A stretch of DNA of 64,000 bases from DATFDN01 sp035685165. Lineage in GTDB: Bacteria > Pseudomonadota > Alphaproteobacteria > Acetobacterales > Acetobacteraceae. The notes beneath the pieces are model-generated. The model saw only the letters and a program-made list of their open reading frames with translations. It made no database searches and had not been told where the DNA came from. The stretch lies in assembly GCA_035685165.1 (NCBI GenBank), contig DASRBI010000021.1, positions 1-64,000 of the forward strand, in the 5' to 3' direction. The position numbers were made by a program, and so were the translations under genes. Each line of letters opens with the position of its first letter. Within the stretch, counting starts at the first letter, position 1. Positions 35,468 through 43,039 of the stretch are shown here, in pieces.

Positions 35468-36334
35468 ATGAAGCCGCCGCCGTTCCGCTATATCGCCGCG
35501 CGCAGCGTCGAGGAGGCGCTGGGGGCGCTGCACGAGGCCGGCGGCGAGGCGAAGCTGCTCGCGGGCGGCCAAAGCCTGATGCCGATGCTCAACTTCCGCC
35601 TGCTGCGCCCTGCGGTGCTGGTGGACATCAACCGCATCCCCGGTCTTTCCGGCGCTACGGAGGACGCCGATTGCGTGCGGATCGGCGCGCTGACGCGGCA
35701 CACCGATTTGCAGAACGCGCCGGCGATCCGCGCGCGCTTTCCCATCGTCGCCGACGCGCTCTCCCATGTCGCGCATCTCGCGGTTCGCAATCGCGGCACG
35801 GCGGGCGGCAGCCTGTCGCACGCCGATCCCGCCGCCGAGCTGCCGATGCTCGCCTGCCTGCTCGACGCGCGCATCCGCACGCAGCGCGCGGCGGCGGCAA
35901 ACACCCGCGATGCCGCCGCGTTCTTCCTCGGCCCGCTCGCGACCGCGATGGAACCGGACGAGATGCTGGTCGGGATCGACCTGCCCCTGCTGCCCGAACG
36001 CCATGGCTGGGGTTTCGCCGAGCATGCGCGCCGCCACGGCGATTTCGCGCTTGCCGCCGTCGCCGTGATCCTGTCCGCAGAGAACGGATCCATGCGCAAT
36101 GTGCGCGTCGCCGCGATGGGCGTGGGGGATACGCCGCTTCGCCTGCCCTCCGCCGAGCGCGTGCTGGAAGGCGCGCCATTCGCACCTGAGTCGCTCGCCG
36201 CGGCCGCCGATGCGGTGCGCGGCGCGCTGGCGCCAATGAGCGACCTGCACGCCTCCGCCGACTATCGCCGCCATCTCGCCGGCGTGCTCGCCGTGCGCGC
36301 GCTGCGCGCCGCGTGGGAGCGCGCCGCCGCATGA
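35468..36334 (+). CDS. Xanthine-dehydrogenase-family FAD-binding subunit
   Basis: A 288-residue FAD subunit of a second molybdenum hydroxylase. It has LLAGGQSLMPMLNFRLL (FAD loop, about 35-51) and NRGTAGGSLSHADPAAELP (TIGG-type loop, with TAGG instead). It begins a + strand operon in the order FAD, FeS, small ORF, Mo, SDR, joined by short overlaps. The order and loop sequences differ from the coxSLM set at 10.6-14.4 kb, so the two systems are not recent duplicates. Confidence 0.9.
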   Translation: MKPPPFRYIAARSVEEALGALHEAGGEAKLLAGGQSLMPMLNFRLLRPAVLVDINRIPGLSGATEDADCVRIGALTRHTDLQNAPAIRARFPIVADALSHVAHLAVRNRGTAGGSLSHADPAAELPMLACLLDARIRTQRAAAANTRDAAAFFLGPLATAMEPDEMLVGIDLPLLPERHGWGFAEHARRHGDFALAAVAVILSAENGSMRNVRVAAMGVGDTPLRLPSAERVLEGAPFAPESLAAAADAVRGALAPMSDLHASADYRRHLAGVLAVRALRAAWERAAA

Positions 36335-36816
36335 GCGAGCACCGCACGATCCGTCTGCGCGTGAACGGCCGCGCTTACGAACGCAGCGTCGAGTCGCGTC
36401 TGCTGCTATCGGATTTCCTGCGCGATGCGCTCGGCCTCACCGGCACGCATGTCGGCTGCGAGCACGGCGTGTGCGGCGCCTGCACGGTGCTCGTTGATGG
36501 CCGCAGCGTGCGCTCATGCCTGATGCTCGCAGTGCAGGCGGAAGGCGCCGAAGTGGAGACCGTAGAGGGCCTCGGCAGCCCCGACCGGCTCTCGCCCCTG
36601 CAGGAGGCGTTCCGCGCGCACCACGCCTTGCAATGCGGCTTCTGCACGCCGGGCATCTTGATGACCTGCGTCGATCTGCTGCGGAACCGCCGCCCGGCGA
36701 GCGACGACGAGATCCGCCATGCGCTGTCCGGCAATCTGTGCCGCTGTACGGGCTACGACCACATCGTCCGCGCCGTGCGCGCGGCGCTGGACGCTGCGAG
36801 GGACACACCAGGATGA
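36331..36816 (+). CDS. Xanthine-dehydrogenase-family 2Fe-2S subunit
   Basis: A 161-residue two-cluster ferredoxin-like subunit. The N-terminal cluster uses Cys43, 48, 51 and 63; the C-terminal one uses Cys102, 105, 137 and 139. The start ATG overlaps the stop of the FAD subunit (ATGA), and its own TGA overlaps the ATG of the following 35-codon ORF. Confidence 0.94.
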   Translation: MSEHRTIRLRVNGRAYERSVESRLLLSDFLRDALGLTGTHVGCEHGVCGACTVLVDGRSVRSCLMLAVQAEGAEVETVEGLGSPDRLSPLQEAFRAHHALQCGFCTPGILMTCVDLLRNRRPASDDEIRHALSGNLCRCTGYDHIVRAVRAALDAARDTPG

Positions 36817-36920
36817 TGCCGGACATCCGCCGCATCGAGGCATTGGGCGCCGAGGGTATCTGCGGGCACGACAAAGCGGAGTGGGAGACGCTGCGGAAGG
36901 GTGCGGCGTTCTATGCGTAG
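36813..36920 (+). CDS. 35-residue ORF wedged between FeS and Mo subunit genes, unknown
   Basis: The frame starts with ATG 36813 overlapping the FeS-subunit stop and ends with TAG at 36918-36920, a few bases inside the Mo-subunit gene (ATG 36913). It encodes MMPDIRRIEALGAEG, then HDKAEWETLRKGAAFYA. The charged, helical sequence is protein-like and coupled on both sides, so it may be a real microprotein or the stub of a deleted gene. No family is recognised. Confidence 0.4.
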   Translation: MMPDIRRIEALGAEGICGHDKAEWETLRKGAAFYA

Positions 36921-39294
36921 CGGCATCGAAGCCCGCCCTGCCCTGATCGGCGCGCGCGTACCGCGCCTGGAGGACCCGCGCCTGCTCACCGGGCGCGGGC
37001 GGTTCGCCGCCGACCGGCTGCCGCGCGATGCGCTGCATGTCGCGATCCGCCGCAGCGACCATCCGCACGCGCGCATCGCTGCGATCCGCACGGAGCAGGC
37101 CGCCGCCGCGCCGGGCGTGGTCGCGGTGTTCGATGCCGCATCGCTGGAAAACGATGCGATGCCGCTGCGCGCCGTCTCGCGCATGAAGGATTACCACGCC
37201 ACCGTGCTCCGCCCGCTCGCGGCTGATGTGGTGCGCTATGTTGGCGAGCCGGTCGTCGCGGTGGTGGCCGAGAGCCGTTATCTCGCCGAGGATGCGGCGG
37301 AGCTGATCGAGATCGACTACGACCCGTTGCCGGTTGCGGTGTCGGCGATGGAAGCCGCCGATACCGCCGCACCGAGGCTGCACGAGGATGCCGCCGGAAA
37401 CGTGCTCGTGTCGCGCGGTTTTGCGCGCGGGGACGTGAATGCCGTGTTCGCCGAAGCCGCGGCAACCGTCGCCGCCACGTTCCGCATGACCCGGAAATCC
37501 CCCGCCGCCATCGAGCCGCGCGCCTGCGTTGCCGAATGGGACGCCGGGCGCGGACTGCTCACCTTGCACAGCACGACGCAAATCCCAGGTATCGTGCGCG
37601 ATGCGCTGGTCGATGCGCTCGGCCTGCCGAGTCAGCGCGTGCGCTTGGTCGGGGCCGAGGTGGGCGGCGGGTTCGGCGGCAAGGCCTCGGTCTACGCCGA
37701 GGAGATTCTGATCGCCGCCATCGCGCGGCGGCTCGAATGCTCGCTCGCCTGGTGCGCCGACCGACTCGAAGATTTGAGCGCCACCAGCCAGGCGTTCGAC
37801 GAAACGGTGGAGGCCGTGCTCGCCGTTGATGCGGAGGGACACTTGCTCGGCCTCAGTGCCGACGTGCTGGGCGATGTCGGCGCGGGCTCCATCTATCCCT
37901 GGACCTGCGCGCTGGAGCCCGTGCAGGTGGCGAGCTTCCTGCCCGGCCCCTATCGCCTGCCCGCCTATCGCGCCACCGCGCGCGGCGTCGCCACGCCGAA
38001 GCCGCCGACGGGGCCTTATCGCGGTGTCGGCCGCCCGATGGCGGCGTTCGTGATGGAGCGGCTGATCGACATGGCGGCGCACCGCCTCGGGATCGACCCG
38101 GTGGAGATGCGCCGGCGCAATCTGGTGCGCGCCGACGAGTTCCCCTACCGCGCCGCCTCGGGCCTCGTGTGGGACCGCTCGGGCTTTCTCGAATGCCTGG
38201 AGATGGCGGTCGCGACGGCCGATTACCCCGCGCTGCGGCGCGAGCAGGCGGCGGCGCGCGAGGCGGGCCGCTGGGTCGGCATCGGCGTCGCTTGCTACGC
38301 CGAACTCACGGGGATCGGCACGCGCATCTCGGTCGCGCCCGGGATGCCGATCAACACGGGCACCGAGACCGCCACGGTGCGGATCGATTCCAGCGGCGGC
38401 GTGACGGTCGCGGTCGGTGTCGCCGCCAACGGCCAGGGTTTGGAAACCACGCTCGCGCAAGTCGCCGCCGAGACGCTCGGCTGCCGGATCGACGAGGTGC
38501 GAGTGATCCAGGGCGACAGCGACGCGGTTGCCAACGCAACCGGCTCCTACGCGAGCCGAAGTGCAGTGCTGGCGGGCGGCGCGATCACCGTGGCAGCCGG
38601 CGAGGTGCGCGAGCGGCTGAAGCGCGCGGCGGCGCACTTGCTGGAAGCGGCGGAGGCCGACCTGGAAGTGGCGGACGGCATGGTGCGCGTCGCCGGCACC
38701 GACCGCGCGCTGACGTTCCGGCAAGTGGCGCGCGCGGTCTATTCCGAAATGGGCCGCATCCCGCGCGAGAAGCGCGAGGAGCTGGCGGCGACCGAAAGCT
38801 ACGACCCGTTCTTCGGCACCGCCGCCTCGGCGACGCACCTGGCAATGGTGGAGATCGACCCCGACACGTTCGGTGTGCGCGTTCTGCGCTATGTGGTCGC
38901 CGAGGATTGCGGGCGGGTGATCAACCCGCTCGTCGTCGAGGGGCAGGTGCATGGCGGCGTCGTGCAGGGGATCGGCGCGGCGCTGCTGGAGGAAATCGTC
39001 TACGACGCACACGGCCAGCTCACCACGGCAAGCTTCGCCGATTACCTGCTGCCCTCAGCCGCCGAGGCGCCACCGATCGAGGTGGTGCATGTCGAAACCG
39101 TGCTGCCAGAAAACAAGATGGGCGCGCGCGGCATGGGCGAAGGCGGCACGATCGGCGCACCGGCAGCCATCGCCAACGCGATCGCCGATGCGCTCGCGCC
39201 GCTGGGGATCGAGATCACCACGCTGCCCGCGACGGAAGAGCGCCTGTTCCGGCTGCTCGCGGCGGCGCAAGCGCAGGAGGAGGGGCGCACATGA
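36913..39294 (+). CDS. Xanthine-dehydrogenase-family molybdopterin-binding subunit
   Basis: A 793-residue catalytic subunit. It begins IGARVPRLEDPRLLTGRGRF, has the cofactor loop GGGFGGK, the active-site loop PYRGVGRP in place of AYRGAGR/AYXCSFR, and the C-terminal GMGEGGTIGAP with the catalytic Glu. It is therefore not a CO dehydrogenase; substrates may be an aldehyde, nicotinate-like ring or acyl-CoA. The ATG at 36913 overlaps the small ORF. The following SDR gene overlaps by four bases, hinting at one pathway. Confidence 0.9.
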   Translation: MRSGIEARPALIGARVPRLEDPRLLTGRGRFAADRLPRDALHVAIRRSDHPHARIAAIRTEQAAAAPGVVAVFDAASLENDAMPLRAVSRMKDYHATVLRPLAADVVRYVGEPVVAVVAESRYLAEDAAELIEIDYDPLPVAVSAMEAADTAAPRLHEDAAGNVLVSRGFARGDVNAVFAEAAATVAATFRMTRKSPAAIEPRACVAEWDAGRGLLTLHSTTQIPGIVRDALVDALGLPSQRVRLVGAEVGGGFGGKASVYAEEILIAAIARRLECSLAWCADRLEDLSATSQAFDETVEAVLAVDAEGHLLGLSADVLGDVGAGSIYPWTCALEPVQVASFLPGPYRLPAYRATARGVATPKPPTGPYRGVGRPMAAFVMERLIDMAAHRLGIDPVEMRRRNLVRADEFPYRAASGLVWDRSGFLECLEMAVATADYPALRREQAAAREAGRWVGIGVACYAELTGIGTRISVAPGMPINTGTETATVRIDSSGGVTVAVGVAANGQGLETTLAQVAAETLGCRIDEVRVIQGDSDAVANATGSYASRSAVLAGGAITVAAGEVRERLKRAAAHLLEAAEADLEVADGMVRVAGTDRALTFRQVARAVYSEMGRIPREKREELAATESYDPFFGTAASATHLAMVEIDPDTFGVRVLRYVVAEDCGRVINPLVVEGQVHGGVVQGIGAALLEEIVYDAHGQLTTASFADYLLPSAAEAPPIEVVHVETVLPENKMGARGMGEGGTIGAPAAIANAIADALAPLGIEITTLPATEERLFRLLAAAQAQEEGRT

Positions 39295-40046
39295 GACTCG
39301 GTTTGCAGGGCAAGGTTGCGCTGGTGACGGGCGGGGGGCGCGACGTCGGAGGCGCGATCGCCAGCGCGCTCGCCGAGGAGGGCGCCTTGGTGGCGGTGAA
39401 CTACCGCCGCTCCGCCAAGGAGGCAGAGGCGGTGGTCGCCGCAATCGCCGCCGCCGGCGGACGCGCGCGGGCGTTTCAGGCCGACATGGCGGACTGGGAT
39501 GCGGTGCGCGCGATGGTTGATGCGGTGGTCGCCGCGTATGGACGGATTGACATACTGGTGAACAATGCCGGGGTGGCGCTACGCCAGCGGTTCCAGGAGA
39601 CGACGCCAGCCGACTGGAAGGCGCATATCGATGTCGGGCTGTATGGGCCGATTCATTGCTGCCATGCCGTGCTGCCGCACATGATCCGTCAGCAGCACGG
39701 GCGGATCATCAGCCTTGCCGGCGATTCCTCTCGCATCGGCGAAAGCGGGCTGGCGTTGGCTGCGGCGGCGCGCGCGGGCGCGATCGCCTTGATGAAGTCG
39801 CTAGCCAAGGAGTTCGGCCGATTCGGCATCACCGCCAACGCGGTCGCACTCGGCTTGGTTGAGACGGCACATTCCGATCCGGCGTGGCTCGCCGAGAACC
39901 GCGAGCGGATTATCCGGCTTTATCCGCTGCGCCGGATCGGCCGGCCCGACGATGTGGCGCCGATGATTGCCTTTCTGGCATCCGACGCCGCCGGATGGAT
40001 CACCGGTCAGGTGCTGAGCATCAACGGCGGCTTCAGCATGGCGTAG
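39291..40046 (+). CDS. Short-chain dehydrogenase/reductase-like protein with lost catalytic residues
   Basis: A 251-residue Rossmann-fold protein of the SDR family. NNAG (91-94) and the C-terminal SINGGFSMA are normal. However, the cofactor glycine motif reads TGGGRDVG, with Asp18 where the second Gly is expected, and the usual Ser, Tyr and Lys align with Gly144, Ala157 and Arg161 (ALAAAARAG). It is probably not a standard oxidoreductase and may bind or regulate its operon partners. It is coupled to the Mo subunit gene by an ATGA overlap. Confidence 0.85.
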   Translation: MRLGLQGKVALVTGGGRDVGGAIASALAEEGALVAVNYRRSAKEAEAVVAAIAAAGGRARAFQADMADWDAVRAMVDAVVAAYGRIDILVNNAGVALRQRFQETTPADWKAHIDVGLYGPIHCCHAVLPHMIRQQHGRIISLAGDSSRIGESGLALAAAARAGAIALMKSLAKEFGRFGITANAVALGLVETAHSDPAWLAENRERIIRLYPLRRIGRPDDVAPMIAFLASDAAGWITGQVLSINGGFSMA

Positions 40047-40110
40047 ACGCCGGAGGGGCAAGCCGCCAAAACTCGTCCTTCCCGTCCCCGGCTTGGAGCC
40101 AGAAGCCACA

Positions 40111-40132
40111 GCGGCCGGGATGATCCGGCCGC
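40111..40132. terminator. Bidirectional terminator hairpin
   Basis: GCGGCCGG and CCGGCCGC form a perfect 8-bp stem with a GATGAT loop, placed between the convergent SDR and copA genes. T-runs are absent. Confidence 0.5.
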
Positions 40133-40158
40133 CCCAAAGTCGATGCTGTCAAGCACGG

Positions 40159-42555
40159 TCATACGTTCGCTTCGTCAAGGCGCAGCCGGCGCAGCCGCAG
40201 CGCGTTCATCACCACAGAAACCGAACTCAGCGACATCGCCAGCGCGGCGATGATCGGAGAGAGCAGGATGCCGAACGCCGGATAGAGAACACCTGCGGCA
40301 ATCGGCACGCCAAGTGCGTTGTAAATGAACGCGAAAAACAGGTTCTGGCGGATGTTTCGCATGGTCACGCGGCTGAGACGCCGGGCGCGCACGATCCCGG
40401 CGAGATCGCCTTTCACCAACGTGATGCCGGCACTTTGGATTGCGACCTCGGTTCCGGTCCCCATGGCGATACCGATGTCGGCCTCTGCCAGTGCCGGCGC
40501 GTCGTTGACGCCGTCGCCGGCCATGGCCACGATTCGACCTTCGCTGCGCAGACGGCGCACGACGCGCTGCTTGTCTTCCGGCAGCACGTCGGCTTCGACC
40601 TCGTCGATTTTCAGTCGGCTCGCCACGGCCTCGGCTGTGCGGCGATTGTCGCCGGTGAGCATCACGACGCGCACGCCGTCCCTGCGCAAGGCGTCCAACG
40701 CGGCGGGCGTGGTTTCCTTGATCGGATCGGCGACGGCGATCACGCCGCCTGGCTTGCCATCCGCAGCGATAAACAGAGCGGTCGCCCCGGCTGCCCGCAA
40801 ACGGTCAGCAGCTTCCGCAAGGGGACCAACGTCGATTCCTTGCGCCTGCATCAACTTGGCGTTTCCCAACGCGACGCGCCGGCCGCCGATGCTGCCCAAT
40901 ACGCCTTGGCCGGTCACCGACTGGAAATCTGCCGGCGTTCCAAGCGCGATACCCCGCTCGCGCGCCGAGGCGACGATCGCGGCGGCGAGCGGATGCTCGC
41001 TCGATCGTTCCAGCGCGGCCGCCAGGCGCAGCACGTCGTCCTCCGTAAAGCCGCCGGCCGCTACGATGCCGGTCACACGCGGCTTGCCCAGCGTCAGCGT
41101 GCCGGTCTTGTCCACCACCAGCGTGTCCACCCGCTCCATCCGTTCCAGCGCTTCGGCAGAGCGGATCAGCACGCCGGCTGTCGCTCCTTTGCCGACGCCG
41201 ACCTGGATCGACATCGGCGTCGCGAGCCCGAGGGCACACGGGCACGCGATGATCAGCACCGACACGGCGGCCAGCAGCCCATAAGCGAGCGCCGGGGCCG
41301 GTCCCAAGAGCGCCCAACCGATGAAGGCCGCGGCGGCGATGCCGACCACCGCCGGCACGAAGTAGCCGGCGACCGTATCAGCGAGGCGCTGGATCGGTGC
41401 GCGTGAGCGCTGGGCCTCGGCGACCATGGCGACCATGCGCGCCAACACCGTTTCCGAACCAACCTTCTCCGCTCGCATGACCAGCGCACCGGTGCCGTTG
41501 ACGGTGCCGCCGATCAGCTTTGCCCCGGCTTCTTTCGTCACCGGCATCGATTCGCCCGTGACCATCGACTCGTCGACGCTGCTGCGGCCTTCCAGCACCG
41601 TGCCGTCCACCGGCACGCCATCGCCCGGCCGGATGCGCAGCCGGTCGCCGACCTGCACGCGCTCGAGCGTGATCTCTTCATCCGTCCCGTCCGCACGAAT
41701 GCGGTGTGTGGTTTTCGGCGCCAGACCGAGCAAGGCACGAATGGCGCCGCCGGTCTGCTCGCGCGCGCGCAACTCCAGCACCTGGCCCAGCAGCACCAGC
41801 ACCGTGATCACGGCGGCTGCTTCGAAATAGGTCGCCACCGTTCCGTCCGCGCCGCGGAAGCCGGCTGGGAAAATGCCGGGCAGGAAGAGGGCGACCAAGC
41901 TGTAAAGGTAAGCCGTGCCGACACCGAGCGCGATCAGGCTGAACATATTGAGGTGGCGACGGCGCAGGGATTGCCAGCCGCGCACGAAGAACGGCGAGCC
42001 CGACCACCACACGACGGGGCTCGCCAGCACGAATTGCAGCAGGATTGACCAGCGGCGCGCCATGATCGCGGCGAGATGCATCCCGGGAACAACATCCGCC
42101 ATCGCCAGCACGGCCACCGGCACCGCAAGCGCCAGACCGATCCAGAATCGACGCAACATATCGGCCAGCTCGGGGTTCGGTGCCGTTTCGGCCGACGGGG
42201 CCATCGGTTCGAGCGCCATGCCGCAGATCGGGCAGCTCCCCGGATGGTCCTGACGAATCTGCGGGTGCATCGGGCAAGTCCAGACCGCCCCTGGCGGCGC
42301 CTCGGGTATGGGCGGCGCCGCAGCGCGCGGCATGTGCTTATCCGGTTCGGCGGCAAACCGTTCGCGGCACCTCGGCGAGCAGAAATGGAAGGTTTGTCCC
42401 TGGTAGTCGTAGCGTTGCTTCGAGGTCAGGGGATCGACGGTCATGCCGCACACCGGGTCGGTGGCGGTTGCGACTGCGGCGGCGGGTCCGCTTCCTGCAC
42501 CATGCGGACAACCGTGCAAGCCATCATGCAGCCCGCTTGTCTCGGCGTCACTCAT
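40159..42555 (-). CDS. copA: Copper-translocating P1B-type ATPase
   Basis: A 798-residue Cu(I) exporter in the inner membrane. It has an N-terminal YHS domain (about 33-72), a heavy-metal-binding segment CPMHPQI to CPICGM (94-112) in place of the classic CxxC domain, eight helices, TGES, the transport motif CPC in IIACPCALGLATP, the phosphorylation motif DKTGT and GDGVNDAPAL. The ATG at 42555 has GAGG seven bases upstream; an upstream TTG is less likely. It is divergent from csoR, with the operator between them, so copper should induce it. Confidence 0.94.
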   Translation of the reverse strand: MSDAETSGLHDGLHGCPHGAGSGPAAAVATATDPVCGMTVDPLTSKQRYDYQGQTFHFCSPRCRERFAAEPDKHMPRAAAPPIPEAPPGAVWTCPMHPQIRQDHPGSCPICGMALEPMAPSAETAPNPELADMLRRFWIGLALAVPVAVLAMADVVPGMHLAAIMARRWSILLQFVLASPVVWWSGSPFFVRGWQSLRRRHLNMFSLIALGVGTAYLYSLVALFLPGIFPAGFRGADGTVATYFEAAAVITVLVLLGQVLELRAREQTGGAIRALLGLAPKTTHRIRADGTDEEITLERVQVGDRLRIRPGDGVPVDGTVLEGRSSVDESMVTGESMPVTKEAGAKLIGGTVNGTGALVMRAEKVGSETVLARMVAMVAEAQRSRAPIQRLADTVAGYFVPAVVGIAAAAFIGWALLGPAPALAYGLLAAVSVLIIACPCALGLATPMSIQVGVGKGATAGVLIRSAEALERMERVDTLVVDKTGTLTLGKPRVTGIVAAGGFTEDDVLRLAAALERSSEHPLAAAIVASARERGIALGTPADFQSVTGQGVLGSIGGRRVALGNAKLMQAQGIDVGPLAEAADRLRAAGATALFIAADGKPGGVIAVADPIKETTPAALDALRRDGVRVVMLTGDNRRTAEAVASRLKIDEVEADVLPEDKQRVVRRLRSEGRIVAMAGDGVNDAPALAEADIGIAMGTGTEVAIQSAGITLVKGDLAGIVRARRLSRVTMRNIRQNLFFAFIYNALGVPIAAGVLYPAFGILLSPIIAALAMSLSSVSVVMNALRLRRLRLDEANV

Positions 42556-42605
42556 CGCTGACCTCAGGGACAGTGCCTGCCTGTTCAAACCCGCCCTTGA
42601 CCTAT

Positions 42606-42622
42606 ATACCCTACCAGGGTAT
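42606..42622. promoter_or_regulatory. CsoR operator palindrome
   Basis: ATACCCT-ACC-AGGGTAT is a perfect 7-bp inverted repeat with a 3-bp spacer, located between divergent copA and csoR, 13 bp before the csoR ATG. Known CsoR sites are pseudo-palindromes of the TACCC...GGGTA kind. It should repress both genes until Cu(I) releases the regulator. Confidence 0.75.
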
Positions 42623-42634
42623 GGTTACAACCCC

Positions 42635-42910
42635 ATGCATGAGGTCACCCGAAAAGCGGTTTCGCTCCGCCTCAAACGGATCGAGGGGCAGGTCGCTGGG
42701 CTTCTCCGAATGGTAGAGGACGACCGTTACTGCGTGGACATCTTGACCCAGATCAATGCGGTCAGGTCGGCGCTGCACAAAGTTGAGGAGGAGATTCTGC
42801 GGGATCATGTGTCGCACTGCGTGGCGGGCGCGTTCACGTCAGGCGATCCGGTCGAGCAGCAGCACAAGGTTAAGGAACTGGTCGAGACAATCGGGCGGTT
42901 AAGGAGATAG
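42635..42910 (+). CDS. csoR: CsoR-type copper-sensing repressor
   Basis: A 91-residue all-helical repressor of the CsoR/RcnR family. The Cu(I) ligands Cys33, His58 and Cys62 keep the exact 25- and 4-residue spacing of CsoR, which separates it from RcnR (nickel) and FrmR (formaldehyde). The N-terminal LRLKRIEGQVAGLLRM is the DNA-binding helix. The ATG at 42635 follows a perfect palindrome that probably mediates autoregulation. The 129 bp after it hold no feature I can support. Confidence 0.92.
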   Translation: MHEVTRKAVSLRLKRIEGQVAGLLRMVEDDRYCVDILTQINAVRSALHKVEEEILRDHVSHCVAGAFTSGDPVEQQHKVKELVETIGRLRR

Positions 42911-43039
42911 CAGACCTTGCCGCCAGGCACGGTGCAGAGGGTGAAGCGGCCGAAGGCCGTCGACCGGGTCACTCTCGTAGCGAGGGCAGACCCCCGTGGC
43001 ATCCGGTCACGTATGAGGGCGCATGCGGCGCAGCGAAGC

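Noticed and set aside
36514..39012. 832-codon minus-strand frame opposite the molybdopterin subunit gene
   Set aside because: It mirrors the coding gene codon by codon, is rich in His, Arg, Gly and Asp without domains, and arises from high GC at third positions.
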